From positions 8,810,501 to 8,874,500 of the forward strand of contig NZ_AP023356.1 of NCBI RefSeq assembly GCF_018324205.1: a stretch of 64,000 nucleotides of DNA, written 5' to 3'. The translations under genes and the position numbers were made by a program. Shown here one piece after another: positions 24,525 through 33,686 of this stretch. The notes below the pieces were generated by a model, which worked only from the letters and a program-made list of their open reading frames with translations, ran no database searches and was not told the origin of the DNA. The DNA is from Actinoplanes ianthinogenes (GTDB lineage Bacteria > Actinomycetota > Actinomycetes > Mycobacteriales > Micromonosporaceae). How positions within the stretch are numbered: position 1 is the stretch's first letter; every line of letters starts with the position of its first letter.

Positions 24525-25320
24525 TCAGGGCGGACGGGACCGTCAGGTCCTCGGAGTTGTAGAGGGCGCTGACGGCGTCCGGGTCGTCGGCGGCGCAGAC
24601 CGTGGCGATGGTGTCCATCAGCCGGTCGTATTCCGGGCCCGTCTTGCCCTGGTAGGACGCTTCCATGCGGCCCCACTCGTCCCAGGGCAGCATCTCGACC
24701 TTGTTCAGCGCGGCCAGGTCGCGGACGGCGTTGCCGCGGATCTCGGCCGGCCCCCAGTTCTCGGTGCCGTAGACCCCGAACGTCGCGGCGTCGATGCGGC
24801 CCTCGCGGAAGGCGGTCCAGGACTCGCCACCGGTGAGGAACTCGCCGACGGCCAGGTCCGCGGGGTTGGCGACCAGGGCGCCGCCGAGGATCTCCGTGTC
24901 GATGCGGACCCAGCGGCCGTCCTGCCGGTACTCGGTGATCCAGTGGTCGAGGCCCTGGCCGCGCTGGAAGTAGGTGGCGAAGCCGCACCGGGCCCGGGCC
25001 TCGATGCCGCGGTGGCGCAGCAGGGCGCAGCTGAGCACCGCGAAGTGCCGGCAGGTGCCGATGACCCGCAGCGTGGGGACGCGGGCGACGGTCAGCGGGG
25101 CCGGGTCGAGGGCGAACAGCGCGGCGACGATGCGGTCGGCGGGCCGCAGCTGGTTCTCGGCGAAACGGTCCTCACCGAGGCCGTGCTCGCGCGCGTCATG
25201 GGGCTGGATTACCAGGTGACGAGCGAGCGAGCAGATCTCGACCGGGTCGTGCGGCAGGTCGTCGAGTGCCTGGCCGATGGTGGTGAGTGGACCCGCGGCG
25301 GCGTAGTCGATCCCGGTCAT
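24517..25320 (-). CDS. Transglutaminase-like cysteine protease-fold protein
   Basis: 267 residues. The triad order of transglutaminase-like proteins is clear: Cys in GTCRHFAVLSCALLRHRGI, His in LDHWITEY and Asp in WVRIDTEI. The N-terminus (SLARHLVIQPHDAREHG) resembles stand-alone cytoplasmic members. There is no signal peptide. The reaction could be amide hydrolysis or transfer; the substrate is unknown. It sits alone between a GNAT gene and the sigma factor. Confidence 0.85.
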   Translation of the reverse strand: MTGIDYAAAGPLTTIGQALDDLPHDPVEICSLARHLVIQPHDAREHGLGEDRFAENQLRPADRIVAALFALDPAPLTVARVPTLRVIGTCRHFAVLSCALLRHRGIEARARCGFATYFQRGQGLDHWITEYRQDGRWVRIDTEILGGALVANPADLAVGEFLTGGESWTAFREGRIDAATFGVYGTENWGPAEIRGNAVRDLAALNKVEMLPWDEWGRMEASYQGKTGPEYDRLMDTIATVCAADDPDAVSALYNSEDLTVPSALIN

Positions 25321-25465
25321 CCGGCGATCGTAGGCGTCCGGAGTGGACCTGATCGACCCCGGCGGCGGGGCGGGTGCTCAGGGCGTACGAAAAAAAGAGG
25401 TTTGATGATTCTTCTCAGTGGAGATCAGGGGGAACACGTTTGCCGAATGGTGAGGAGCACCCCCG

Positions 25466-26248
25466 ATGACCGTCCTGGTTGAGACCGACGCCGCGACGAG
25501 TGCGGACCAGGCCAGCGAACTGATCGCCGCGTTGGCGGCACTGCCGGCCGGACATCCGTCGCGGGCCGGGCTGCGGGATCGGGTGATCGAGGCGTGGCTG
25601 CCGCTGGCGCGGCACCTGTCCAACCGGTACGCCAACCGGGGCGAGCCGCGCGACGACCTGTACCAGGTCGCGGTGATGGGGCTGATCAAGGCGGTCGACC
25701 GGTTCGAGGCGGACCGGGGCGTCGACTTCGCCGGGTTCGCCATCCCCACCGTGATCGGTGAGCTGAAGCGGCACTTCCGGGACAAGACCTGGTCGGTGCG
25801 GGTACCCCGGCGGCTCCAGGAGCTGCGGCTGGCGATCACCACGGCGAACAACGCGCTGACCCACGACCTGGGCCGCTCGCCGACGGTGGCGGACATCGCC
25901 GAGTACCTGAACGTCACCGAGGACGAGGTGATCGAGGGTCTGGAGGGCGCCCGGGCCTACAACTCGACCAGCCTGTCCACGCCGATGAGCGACAGCGGCA
26001 CCGAGCTGGGCGACACGCTCGGCGGGATGGACGCCGGGTTCGAGGAGGCCGAGCTGCGGGTCGCGCTCGGCCCGGCGATGGCCAGCCTGGACGAGCGCGA
26101 GCAGAAGATCATCAGCCTGCGGTTTTACGGCAACCTAACCCAGTCGCAGATCGCCGAGCAGGTCGGCGTCTCGCAGATGCACGTGTCGCGGCTGCTCACG
26201 CGGGCGCTGGCGAAGCTGCGTGATCAGCTCGCCGGTGCGGACATCTGA
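25466..26248 (+). CDS. SigB/SigF/SigG-type RNA polymerase sigma factor
   Basis: 260 residues with ATG 25466 and GAGGAG 10 nt upstream. Region 2 is present (LARHLSNRYANRGEPRDDLYQVAVMGLIKAVDRFE, then FAIPTVIGELKRHFRDKTWSVRVPRR), region 3 follows (GRSPTVADIAEYLNVTEDEV), and region 4 ends it (SLDEREQKIISLRFYGNLTQSQIAEQVGVSQMHVSRLL). This is the stress and development sigma group normally held by RsbW-type anti-sigma kinases. No anti-sigma gene is adjacent; the SpoIIE-HATPase-STAS fusion at 5978 is a possible but distant regulator. Confidence 0.95.
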   Translation: MTVLVETDAATSADQASELIAALAALPAGHPSRAGLRDRVIEAWLPLARHLSNRYANRGEPRDDLYQVAVMGLIKAVDRFEADRGVDFAGFAIPTVIGELKRHFRDKTWSVRVPRRLQELRLAITTANNALTHDLGRSPTVADIAEYLNVTEDEVIEGLEGARAYNSTSLSTPMSDSGTELGDTLGGMDAGFEEAELRVALGPAMASLDEREQKIISLRFYGNLTQSQIAEQVGVSQMHVSRLLTRALAKLRDQLAGADI

Positions 26249-26421
26249 TCAGGACATCGGCCGCCGCCCATCCGCGCTCCCCCGAGACGTGCGGTGGGCG
26301 ACGGCCATCTCCCTGTCTAGTCGCTCGCGAGTTGTCTTGCTCCTGCTCACGACGCTGAACAAACAACATTGGACAACCCGGCGACAATGGGCGATGGATG
26401 CCACGGTTGCCGGGGGTGACG

Positions 26422-29400
26422 ATGCCAAGGCCGGAGCGGCCGTTACAGGGCCACGGCGGCCCGGTCGAGGAGCTGGCGGCCGGGTTGCGGGCGCTCCGCG
26501 AGAAGGCCGGCACGCCGGGATACCGGCAGATGGCCGCCCGGGTGAATTACTCAGTGGCGACGCTGTCCGCGGCGGCGTCCGGCCGGCGGCTGCCGTCGCT
26601 GGAGGTGACCCTCGCCTACGTCGCCGCGTGTGACGGCGATCCGCAGGACTGGGAGCAGCGCTGGCGCGCCGCCGCCCGGGAGAACGCCGAGTCCGCCGCC
26701 ACCGACGGGCCCGCCCGGTCGCCGTACCCGGGGCTCGCCGCGTTCCAGCCCGAGGACGCGCCACTGTTCTTCGGCCGGGCCGCGCTGGTCGACGAGCTGG
26801 CCGGCCGCCTGCGCCGGCGGCGTTTCCTGGCGGTGTTCGGCCCGTCGGGCGTCGGCAAGTCGTCGGTGGTCCGCGCCGGCCTGGTCCCGGCCATGGGCCT
26901 GCCGGTGGTGGTGCTGACGCCGGGCGCGCACCCGATGACGGAGCTGGCCGTGCACCTGAGCCGGCACGCCGGGATCTCGGCCGGCGCTCTGCTGGACGAG
27001 CTGCGCGCGGACCCGCGCCGGGCACGGCTGACGGTCCGGCAGGGCTCCGGTGAGCTGCTGGTGGTCGTGGACCAGTTCGAGGAGACGTTCGCGACCTGCG
27101 CCGACCCGGCCGAGCGGGCGGACTTCATCACCGCGCTGCTGGCGATGTGCCACCCGGACGGCCCGGCCCGGGTGGTGCTGGCCGTGCGCGCCGACCACTA
27201 TGCCCGGTTCACCGAGTACCCGGAGCTGCTGGCCGCGCTGACCGACGCGCAGGTGCTGGTCGGCGCGATGAGCCCGGCCGAGCTGCGCGAGGCGGTGACC
27301 AAACCGGCCGAGCAGCGCGGCGCCCGGGTCGAGGGTGCGCTGGTGGCCACCGTGGTGGCCGAGGTGGCCGACGCGCCCGGCGCCCTGCCGCTGGCCGCGC
27401 ACGCGCTGCGGGAGACCTGGAACCGGCGGCACGGCGCGCTGCTCACGCTGGCGGGCTACCAGGCGGCCGGTGGGGTGGCCGGGGCGGTGGCGCACACCGC
27501 GGAGCGGGCGTACGAGCAGCTCAGCGATCGGGACCGCATCGTCGCGCAGCGGGTGCTGCTGCGGATGGTCGACGTCGGCCCGGACGGGTTGATCACCCGC
27601 CGGCCGCTGGGCAGCGCGGAGCTGGGCAGCATCGAGCGGGCGTCGCGGGTGGTGGAGGCGTTCGCGGCGGCGCGGCTGGTGAGCACCGACCGGGACACCG
27701 TGGAGATCGCGCACGAGGCGCTGATCCGGGCCTGGCCGCGGCTGCACGGCTGGGTCGAGGAGAGCCGGGCCGGTCTGCGCCTGCACCGGCAGCTCACCGA
27801 GGCGGCGGCCGCCTGGGAGTCGCTGGACCGCGACGAGGGCGCGCTGTATCGGGGGCTGCGGCTGTCCGCGACGGTCGAGGCGGTGGACGCCGGGGCCATC
27901 GACCTGGCCCCGGCCGAGGGGGAGTTCCTGGCGGCCAGCCGGGCGCTGCGCGACCGGGAGGCACGCCAGGGGCAGCGCCGGACCCGCGGACTGGTCGCCG
28001 GACTGGTCGCGGTGCTGACCGTGGTGTCCACGCTGGGGGTCGCGGCGGCGGTGTCCGCCGGACGGGCCGCCGCCGAGCGGGACCGGGCCGTGGCCCGGGA
28101 GCTGGCCGCGGCCGCGCGCGCCGAACGGCTGACCGACCCGGAGCTGGCGTTGCTGCTCGCGCAGCGGGCGTACCGGCTGCACCCGGACGCCGAGACGGAG
28201 TCGGTGGTGCGCCAGGCCACGGCCGACACGTTCTCGACGGTGACGATGGACGCGCATCACGCCCCGGTGACGTCGCTCTCGGTCAGCGGCTCCCAGGTGG
28301 CCAGCGCGGACAGCGAGGGCGTGGTGAAGCTGTGGGATCTGCGGAGCCGGACACCCCCGGTCACCGTGCCGGTCCCCGGGCTCTTCGTCGACTTCGGCCC
28401 GGACGGACGACTGGCGATCGGCGGCGTCAGCGAGCTCGTGCTGTGGCGCCCGGGGGACAAACGACCGCTGAGACCGGATCTGTCCGGCAGTGTGTCCCGC
28501 CTGGTCTACAGCTCGGACGGCCGCTGGGTCGCGGCCGACGGCAGCCACTCCCAGGTGCACGTCTGGGACACCCGGGCCGGGTCGCACCGGACACTGAGCT
28601 ACCCGGGAGAGATCGCCTCGCTGGCGGTCAGCGACGCCGGCAAACTGGCCGTCGCCTCGGACGAGGGCACCGTGCGGATCTGGGACCTCGGCTCGGCGGC
28701 GTCGCCGGTGGTGATCCACCAGCCGGGGGAGACCTATCCGGGCTCGGTGGCGTTCAGTCCCGACGGCCGGCGGATCGCGGTCGCCGGGCTCGAGAAGGTG
28801 CTGGTCTGGTCCGCCGACGGGCGTACCGGACCGGCCGTCTACCGGGGTCCGGAGCCGTGGTACAGCTCGGTGGCGTTCAGTCCGGACGGACGGCGCATCG
28901 CCGCGGGCACGACCGAGCGGACCGTGCGGATCTGGGACGTCTCGGACAGCACCCCCGGCTTGGAGATGCACGGCACGGTCCTGCGGGGACACCGGGGCGC
29001 GGTGCAGGCGGTGGCGTTCAGCCCGGACGGGCGGCGGCTGATCTCCGGCAGCGACGACGCCACCGTGCGGGTGTGGGACATCACCGCCCGCGCCGACCCG
29101 GCCACGGTCACCCTCGGCTCGGCGGCGGGCACCCCGGCGGTGCTCAGCGAGGACGGCGGTCATGCGGCGGCGGCCACCGCGCCGGGCACGATATCGGTCG
29201 TCTCCACCCGGACCGGGCGTGCCGTGTCCACACTGCACGACGCCGGGACGGACCTGCGGATCCTGGCCGTCGGCGCGGACGGGCAGACGGTGGTGACCGG
29301 CCATGGCGAGCAGATCCGCTGGTGGCGTACGAAACCTGTGGTTTTCGCATGTCCGCGGCGGTCGGTCCTGACCACCAACAGCGCCGTCCTCAGCGGCGAC

Positions 29401-30027
29401 GGGAACGTGCTGACGGTCAACTGCGGCGACGGCACGATCCTGGTCGAGCAGGCCGCCGGCGAGATCCACGGCTACGGCCCGGTGGTCGTCAACCGGGCGG
29501 GCACCCTGGTCGCGCTGACCCAGGACACGACCGACCTGGTGCTGTGGGACCTGGCCGCCGGCCGTGTCGTGCGCACGCTGAAAAGTCCGAGCCGGCCCCT
29601 GGACCACGTCCGGTTCAGCCCGGACGGGCGGCTGCTGGCGGCCGTCGGTGAGGACGGGGCGGTCCGGGTGTGGACGCTGGACTCCGGCGCCGACCCGGTC
29701 GTTCTCACCGGCACCGCCGGGCAGCTCACCGCGATCACCTTCAGCCCGGACAGCAGACTGATCGCGGGCATCGGGACCGACGCCGTGGTGCGGTTGTGGA
29801 ACACCGACGGCAGCGGCGAGGCACTGACCCTCGACCATCCCACCGGCGCGCGGCAGATCGCCTTCAGCCCGGACGGGCGGCTGATCACCCTGTACGGCGC
29901 CGAGGTGCGTACCACGCCGTGCGAGGTCTGCGGCCCGATCGGCGAGGTGCTGGCCCTGGCCGGGCAGCGCACCAGCCGGGACTTCACCCCGGAGGAACGC
30001 GCGAAATACCTGCGCGACCCCGGGTAG
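26422..30027 (+). CDS. HTH - nSTAND NTPase - WD40 repeat protein
   Basis: 1201 residues from ATG 26422 (MPRPERPLQ), preferred over ATG 26398 because GGGGGTGA lies just upstream and family members start this way. An XRE-like HTH (about 15-70) is followed by SPYPGLAAFQPEDAPLFFGR and an nSTAND NTPase with Walker A GPSGVGKSS (140-148) and Walker B LLVVVDQFEETF (about 212-223). A probable membrane helix lies near 520-547 (LVAGLVAVLTVVSTLG). From about 608 to the end there are some twelve WD40 repeats (VAFSPDGRRIA, VRIWDV). STAND proteins oligomerise on signal binding and are often immune or signalling switches; the ligand is unknown. Confidence 0.92.
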   Translation: MPRPERPLQGHGGPVEELAAGLRALREKAGTPGYRQMAARVNYSVATLSAAASGRRLPSLEVTLAYVAACDGDPQDWEQRWRAAARENAESAATDGPARSPYPGLAAFQPEDAPLFFGRAALVDELAGRLRRRRFLAVFGPSGVGKSSVVRAGLVPAMGLPVVVLTPGAHPMTELAVHLSRHAGISAGALLDELRADPRRARLTVRQGSGELLVVVDQFEETFATCADPAERADFITALLAMCHPDGPARVVLAVRADHYARFTEYPELLAALTDAQVLVGAMSPAELREAVTKPAEQRGARVEGALVATVVAEVADAPGALPLAAHALRETWNRRHGALLTLAGYQAAGGVAGAVAHTAERAYEQLSDRDRIVAQRVLLRMVDVGPDGLITRRPLGSAELGSIERASRVVEAFAAARLVSTDRDTVEIAHEALIRAWPRLHGWVEESRAGLRLHRQLTEAAAAWESLDRDEGALYRGLRLSATVEAVDAGAIDLAPAEGEFLAASRALRDREARQGQRRTRGLVAGLVAVLTVVSTLGVAAAVSAGRAAAERDRAVARELAAAARAERLTDPELALLLAQRAYRLHPDAETESVVRQATADTFSTVTMDAHHAPVTSLSVSGSQVASADSEGVVKLWDLRSRTPPVTVPVPGLFVDFGPDGRLAIGGVSELVLWRPGDKRPLRPDLSGSVSRLVYSSDGRWVAADGSHSQVHVWDTRAGSHRTLSYPGEIASLAVSDAGKLAVASDEGTVRIWDLGSAASPVVIHQPGETYPGSVAFSPDGRRIAVAGLEKVLVWSADGRTGPAVYRGPEPWYSSVAFSPDGRRIAAGTTERTVRIWDVSDSTPGLEMHGTVLRGHRGAVQAVAFSPDGRRLISGSDDATVRVWDITARADPATVTLGSAAGTPAVLSEDGGHAAAATAPGTISVVSTRTGRAVSTLHDAGTDLRILAVGADGQTVVTGHGEQIRWWRTKPVVFACPRRSVLTTNSAVLSGDGNVLTVNCGDGTILVEQAAGEIHGYGPVVVNRAGTLVALTQDTTDLVLWDLAAGRVVRTLKSPSRPLDHVRFSPDGRLLAAVGEDGAVRVWTLDSGADPVVLTGTAGQLTAITFSPDSRLIAGIGTDAVVRLWNTDGSGEALTLDHPTGARQIAFSPDGRLITLYGAEVRTTPCEVCGPIGEVLALAGQRTSRDFTPEERAKYLRDPG

Positions 30028-30795
30028 TCAGGTGGGCGCGGTGCGCACCTGGTCGGGCGTGTAGACCGCGCCGTCGAGGGGGTCGGGCACCACCGCGGCG
30101 AGATAGGTCGAGGAGTTGAGCAGCTCGGACGTGAACGGCACCCGGGTGAGGCGTTCCGCGAGGGCGAAGCCGGCCTCGGTCTCGGAGAATTCTGCCGTCG
30201 GGCTCGGCTCGGGCGCGGTGGGCTGCTCGACCTGAAAACCGAGCGCCTTCATCTCGGGCACCAGCATGTCCGGTCGCTCGCCGGAGCGCGAGTATGCCGT
30301 GTACGGGTCGAAATCCACGAGCCGTTCGCCGTTCTCGGCCAGCAGGAACATGCCGTCCAACTCGACGTTCCGGAAGTTCGCGATCAGGCGGGTGTCCCGG
30401 CACAGCTCGGTGGTCGCCTCGTAGGTGCCGTACATCGTGTAGGTCTCGATCATCAACGCCCAGTCGCCGGCCCGGGTGACCAGCACGATCACCCCGTCGT
30501 CGGGGTCCTCGGGAGCATCGGTCCAGGTGAACCGGCCGACCGGCCGCCCGCCGATGCGCCGCACCACCTGCTCGGGCGTGAGCCCGGCCAGCCAGCTGAA
30601 CGTGAAGCACACCGCCAGGCCCGGCTCCTCCTGCTCGAACCAGTCGAAGTCTGCCGCTGTCACCTCGGCGGACGGCGGTCGCGGCGAAGCAGGCCGCGAT
30701 GTCACCGCGGGAGACGCGACGGGACCTGTGCCGGAGCGGGTGCATCCGCCCAGCGCGACCCCCACCAGCCCGCCCAGGACCATCCGCCTGTCCAC
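30028..30795 (-). CDS. DUF6461-like lipoprotein
   Basis: About 255 residues from GTG 30795 (VDRRMVLGGLVGVALGGC). The lipobox LGGC puts the mature protein on the outer face of the membrane. After a Pro/Ser linker, the domain begins FDWFEQEEPGLAVCFTFSWLAGLTPEQVVRRIGG, the pattern of DUF6461 proteins, and continues with DWALMIETYTMYGT. The family function is unknown; most members are cytoplasmic, so the lipobox form is slightly unusual. The stop codons of this gene and the WD40 gene abut (30027/30028). ATG 30783 is an alternative start. Confidence 0.75.
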   Translation of the reverse strand: MDRRMVLGGLVGVALGGCTRSGTGPVASPAVTSRPASPRPPSAEVTAADFDWFEQEEPGLAVCFTFSWLAGLTPEQVVRRIGGRPVGRFTWTDAPEDPDDGVIVLVTRAGDWALMIETYTMYGTYEATTELCRDTRLIANFRNVELDGMFLLAENGERLVDFDPYTAYSRSGERPDMLVPEMKALGFQVEQPTAPEPSPTAEFSETEAGFALAERLTRVPFTSELLNSSTYLAAVVPDPLDGAVYTPDQVRTAPT

Positions 30796-30850
30796 CGATC
30801 GAGTCAACCACAACCGGCGACCACGCCAGGTGCGTTGGCATGATGTGGCC

Positions 30851-31681
30851 ATGGTCGATACCGCCGGCCTCCTGGCCGCCTACGACGCGCAGATGCGCAT
30901 GCCGCCCGGCGCGATCCCGGCCGGAGTCACCCACGAGCACGACGGCCCCCTCCTGCGGATCGTCGGCGGTCACGTCGGGCGCATCCGGGCACCCCGCGAC
31001 GTCGGTGTCACCGGTGCCGAGCTGGACCGCCTGATCGCCCGCCAGCGCGACTACTTCCGGGCCCGCGGCCAGGGCGTCGAGTGGAAGGTCCGGGCACACG
31101 ACCTCCCCACGGACCTCCCGGAGCGCCTGGTCGCCGCCGGTTTCGTGCCGCAGCCGCCGGCGACCGTGCTGATCGGCTCCGCCGCCGAGGTGGCCGCCGC
31201 CGAACCGGTCCTGCCCGGCGGTGTCACGCTGCGGCGGGTGACCGAGGCCGCGGACCTGCGCCGCATCGGCGACCAGCAGGCGGAGGTGTGGGGCATCGAC
31301 AGCTCCTGGGTGGGCAACGATCTGATCAGCCGGATGTCGGCCGACCCCGGCCAGATCACCGTCCTGGTCGCCGCGGCCAGCGATCGGATCGTGTGCAGTG
31401 CCTGGATGGTGTACCACCCGGGCACCGAGTTCGCCGCCCTGCTCGGCGGCACCACGCTGCCGGACTGGCGGGGGCGTGGCATCTATCGCGCGATGCTCGC
31501 GGCCCGGGCCCGGGAAGCCGTCGCCCGCGGCTTTCCGCTGCTGCACGTCGACGGCTCCCCGGACAGCGCGCCGATTCTGCGCCGATGCGGCTTCCAGGAG
31601 ATCACCACATCCCGGCACTACCAGTGGTCAGTAGATGTTCCAGCGCTGGTTCCAGGCCCAGCCGCAGTCCCAGACCTGTAG
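30851..31681 (+). CDS. GNAT family N-acetyltransferase, two-domain
   Basis: 276 residues. The C-terminal half has the GNAT core (DWRGRGIYRAMLAARAREAV with the RGRGIY loop, then SAPILRRCGFQEI). The N-terminal 120 residues form a second, degenerate acetyltransferase-like lobe, as in tandem-GNAT proteins. The last 16 residues (VDVPALVPGPAAVPDL) are read through the 3' end of the convergent lectin gene and look like an accidental extension: the family ends near HYQW. Divergent from the DUF6461 gene. Substrate unknown. Confidence 0.85.
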   Translation: MVDTAGLLAAYDAQMRMPPGAIPAGVTHEHDGPLLRIVGGHVGRIRAPRDVGVTGAELDRLIARQRDYFRARGQGVEWKVRAHDLPTDLPERLVAAGFVPQPPATVLIGSAAEVAAAEPVLPGGVTLRRVTEAADLRRIGDQQAEVWGIDSSWVGNDLISRMSADPGQITVLVAAASDRIVCSAWMVYHPGTEFAALLGGTTLPDWRGRGIYRAMLAARAREAVARGFPLLHVDGSPDSAPILRRCGFQEITTSRHYQWSVDVPALVPGPAAVPDL

Positions 31682-32194
31682 TTTCGCGCCGTCGGCGAAG
31701 CTGGCCCCGGTGACGTCGAGGCATCGGCCGTCGGACATGTTCTCCAGGCGTACCCAGTTCAGGTCCGGGTCACCGGTGTTCTCCGGCTTGGCGTGTGCCC
31801 GCCACTGCTGGTTCTTGCTGCTGTCGTTGCAGGTGTACTGCTGCACCACGTCGCCGTTGTCCAGCGAGCCGTCGAGGCGGCGGTCCAGGCACTTGTTGCT
31901 CAGCGCGTTGCGCAGGCGATAGACGCCCATGCCGGAATCCTTGTACCGGTACTCGACGTACCAGCGCTGGTTGCGCACCTCGTCGCGGTTCCGGTAGATC
32001 CACAGCTGCGCCTGGGTCAGGTCTTCCTTCGACCAGCCGGTCATGTCGAGGACCCGCGTCGGGCTGATGCTGGTCGGTTTCAGCACGCTGATGTAGATCG
32101 GGCCGGCGGCCTGCGCCGCCGCCGGGGCGACGAACAGGGTGAGCAGGGTCAGGGCGACGGTGGCGATCGCGGTGGGCAGTCTGCCGATGCGCAT
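31628..32194 (-). CDS. Secreted ricin-B (CBM13-like) lectin protein
   Basis: 188 residues from ATG 32194 with GGAGGAGAG upstream. The signal peptide ends near AAAQAAG. The mature part holds beta-trefoil repeats: NKCLDRRLDGSLDNGDVVQQYTC, DGRCLDVTGASFADGAKLQVWDC and NQRW motifs. No catalytic domain is attached, so it probably acts as a small secreted carbohydrate-binding protein. It overlaps the end of the convergent acetyltransferase gene by 54 nt. Confidence 0.87.
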   Translation of the reverse strand: MRIGRLPTAIATVALTLLTLFVAPAAAQAAGPIYISVLKPTSISPTRVLDMTGWSKEDLTQAQLWIYRNRDEVRNQRWYVEYRYKDSGMGVYRLRNALSNKCLDRRLDGSLDNGDVVQQYTCNDSSKNQQWRAHAKPENTGDPDLNWVRLENMSDGRCLDVTGASFADGAKLQVWDCGWAWNQRWNIY

Positions 32195-32231
32195 AGCTCT
32201 CCTCCATAGATCCGTTTCGATCACGGTGAGG

Positions 32232-33026
32232 CTATGGGGTACGCCGGCCACCGGCTGTCGCCGATCGGACGGCCGCCAGTTGACGCCGGTGAACCTCGGC
32301 GACCCAGCCGGTGGCGGTCCGCGGGTCATCGGGCTCGCGGGCGTCGCGCAGGGCGTACAGATAGGCGCGGTCCCGATCGATCCGGGCGCGCACCTGGCCG
32401 GCGTCGCCGATGGACCCGTGGCCGGGGACGAGAACGTCGACCGCCAGTCCCTGGATCAGATCCAGCGCGGCCAGATAGTCCCCGATCGGGTCGGCGGCCG
32501 CGACGTCGAGCATCGGGATCAGCAGATCGGAGAGCATGTCACCGGCGACCAGGACCCCGCGGTCCTCGACGACCAGCGCCGCATGACCCGCCGCATGGGC
32601 CCGGTGCTCGATGATCCGGACCTGCGGCCCGTCCCAGGGCACCCGGGTCGTCCCGGCGGGGAGTCCGGTCACACCGCCGAGCAGGTCCAGCGGCACCCCG
32701 TCGGGAACGCCCGCTGCCTTGGCGACGTGCTCCACCCCGCCCGAGAGCCGCTCCCGGACGGTGGCCGCGCACCGCGCGGTGGCGTAGCGCGGCACGGCGC
32801 CGAGCGCCGGATGCCACAACAGGTGATCCCAGTGCGGATGGGTCGAGAAGCCGGCCACGACGGCGTCGCCGGCATCGGACAGGTCCGCCCCGAGGCAGGC
32901 CAGCTCGGTGCCGTAGACCCCGGCGTCGATGAGCAGCACGCCACCGCCGCCCCGCACGACGACCGCGTTGCTCTGGCAGAACTCGCTCTCGTGGACCAGT
33001 ACGCCGTCCGCCACCTGCCGCAGCAT
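32232..33026 (-). CDS. MBL-fold metallo-hydrolase
   Basis: 264 residues from ATG 33026. The metallo-beta-lactamase signature is complete: THPHWDHLLW (HxHxDH), AHAAGHAALV, VLVAGDML and VLVPGHGS. Two zinc or iron ions are expected. The enzyme is cytoplasmic and the substrate unknown; relatives include glyoxalase-II-like and lactonase-like hydrolases. Its ATG overlaps the stop of the RibD-like gene by one nucleotide (TGATG), so the pair is translationally coupled and probably controlled by the HxlR regulator across the divergent promoter. Confidence 0.9.
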   Translation of the reverse strand: MLRQVADGVLVHESEFCQSNAVVVRGGGGVLLIDAGVYGTELACLGADLSDAGDAVVAGFSTHPHWDHLLWHPALGAVPRYATARCAATVRERLSGGVEHVAKAAGVPDGVPLDLLGGVTGLPAGTTRVPWDGPQVRIIEHRAHAAGHAALVVEDRGVLVAGDMLSDLLIPMLDVAAADPIGDYLAALDLIQGLAVDVLVPGHGSIGDAGQVRARIDRDRAYLYALRDAREPDDPRTATGWVAEVHRRQLAAVRSATAGGRRTP

Positions 33027-33619
33027 CAGCTGTCCGCCTTGGCTGCCCCGACGGCGTAGCGGTGCAGCGTGACACCCGTGCCGAACGACCGCTGCTCCAG
33101 CAGTTCGGTGTCGATCGGCTGGTCGTAGTCGTCGAACAGCGGCCTGCCGAAGCCGAGGATCACCGGGTGCGTCCAGATCATCAGCTCGTCGAGCAGGTTC
33201 GCCCGGAGCAGGTGCGTGGCGAGCGTCGCGCCGCCCACGCTGAGGACGCCGTCGGTCCCGGCCCGCAGGGCGGCGAGCCGCTCGATCGCGTCGTCGCCGA
33301 TCACCCGGGTGTGGTGCTCCGCGCTGTCCCGGGTGCGGGAGACCAGCACCTTGGGCTTGGCGGTCCAGATCTCGCCGTACTCCCGCATGTAGTCGGGCAG
33401 CGACGCGTCCTCGCGTGCCCGCGGCCAGAACTCCTCCATGATCTCGTAGAACACCCGGCCGTGGACCATCACCGCGACCTCCCGTGCCCGCGCGTTGAAC
33501 TCGCGGTGCAGCTCCTCGTCGATGCGCAGCCACTCGCCCGCGCCGTTGTCCCCGGGAACCTGCTCGATCCGCAAGTCGAGGGACACGTTCATCACATAAA
33601 CGAAGCGGCCCATCGTCAT
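33026..33619 (-). CDS. Dihydrofolate reductase / RibD C-terminal domain family protein
   Basis: About 197 residues. MGRFVYVMNVSLDLRI begins the fold; VMVHGRVFYEIMEEFWP, KPKVLVSRTRD and DGVLSVGGATLATHLLRANLLDELMIWTHPVILGFGRPLF are typical of this NADPH-dependent reductase family. Most members reduce unknown small molecules. The start is ATG 33619 or 33613. It leads the MBL gene and is divergent from an HxlR regulator with a large palindrome between them. Confidence 0.87.
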   Translation of the reverse strand: MTMGRFVYVMNVSLDLRIEQVPGDNGAGEWLRIDEELHREFNARAREVAVMVHGRVFYEIMEEFWPRAREDASLPDYMREYGEIWTAKPKVLVSRTRDSAEHHTRVIGDDAIERLAALRAGTDGVLSVGGATLATHLLRANLLDELMIWTHPVILGFGRPLFDDYDQPIDTELLEQRSFGTGVTLHRYAVGAAKADS

Positions 33620-33627
33620 CCATCCCG

Positions 33628-33652
33628 TAGTGGTTGCATTTTGCAATCACTA
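33628..33652. promoter_or_regulatory. Palindromic operator for the HxlR regulator
   Basis: TAGTGGTTGCA (33628-33638) and TGCAATCACTA (33642-33652) are inverted repeats with one mismatch and a TTT centre. The site lies directly before the RibD-like start (33619) and 35 nt before the HxlR start (33687), in an AT-rich island of an otherwise very GC-rich sequence. Confidence 0.65.
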
Positions 33653-33686
33653 TTATGGGGAGCGGCATACCTGTCAAGGAGGCGTC

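Noticed and set aside
26551..29838. A 1095-codon open frame on the minus strand opposite the WD40 gene
   Set aside because: Its composition (Gly/Arg/His/Gln rich, no domains) and position fully inside a gene with clear HTH, NTPase and WD40 domains mark it as an antisense shadow caused by high GC3.
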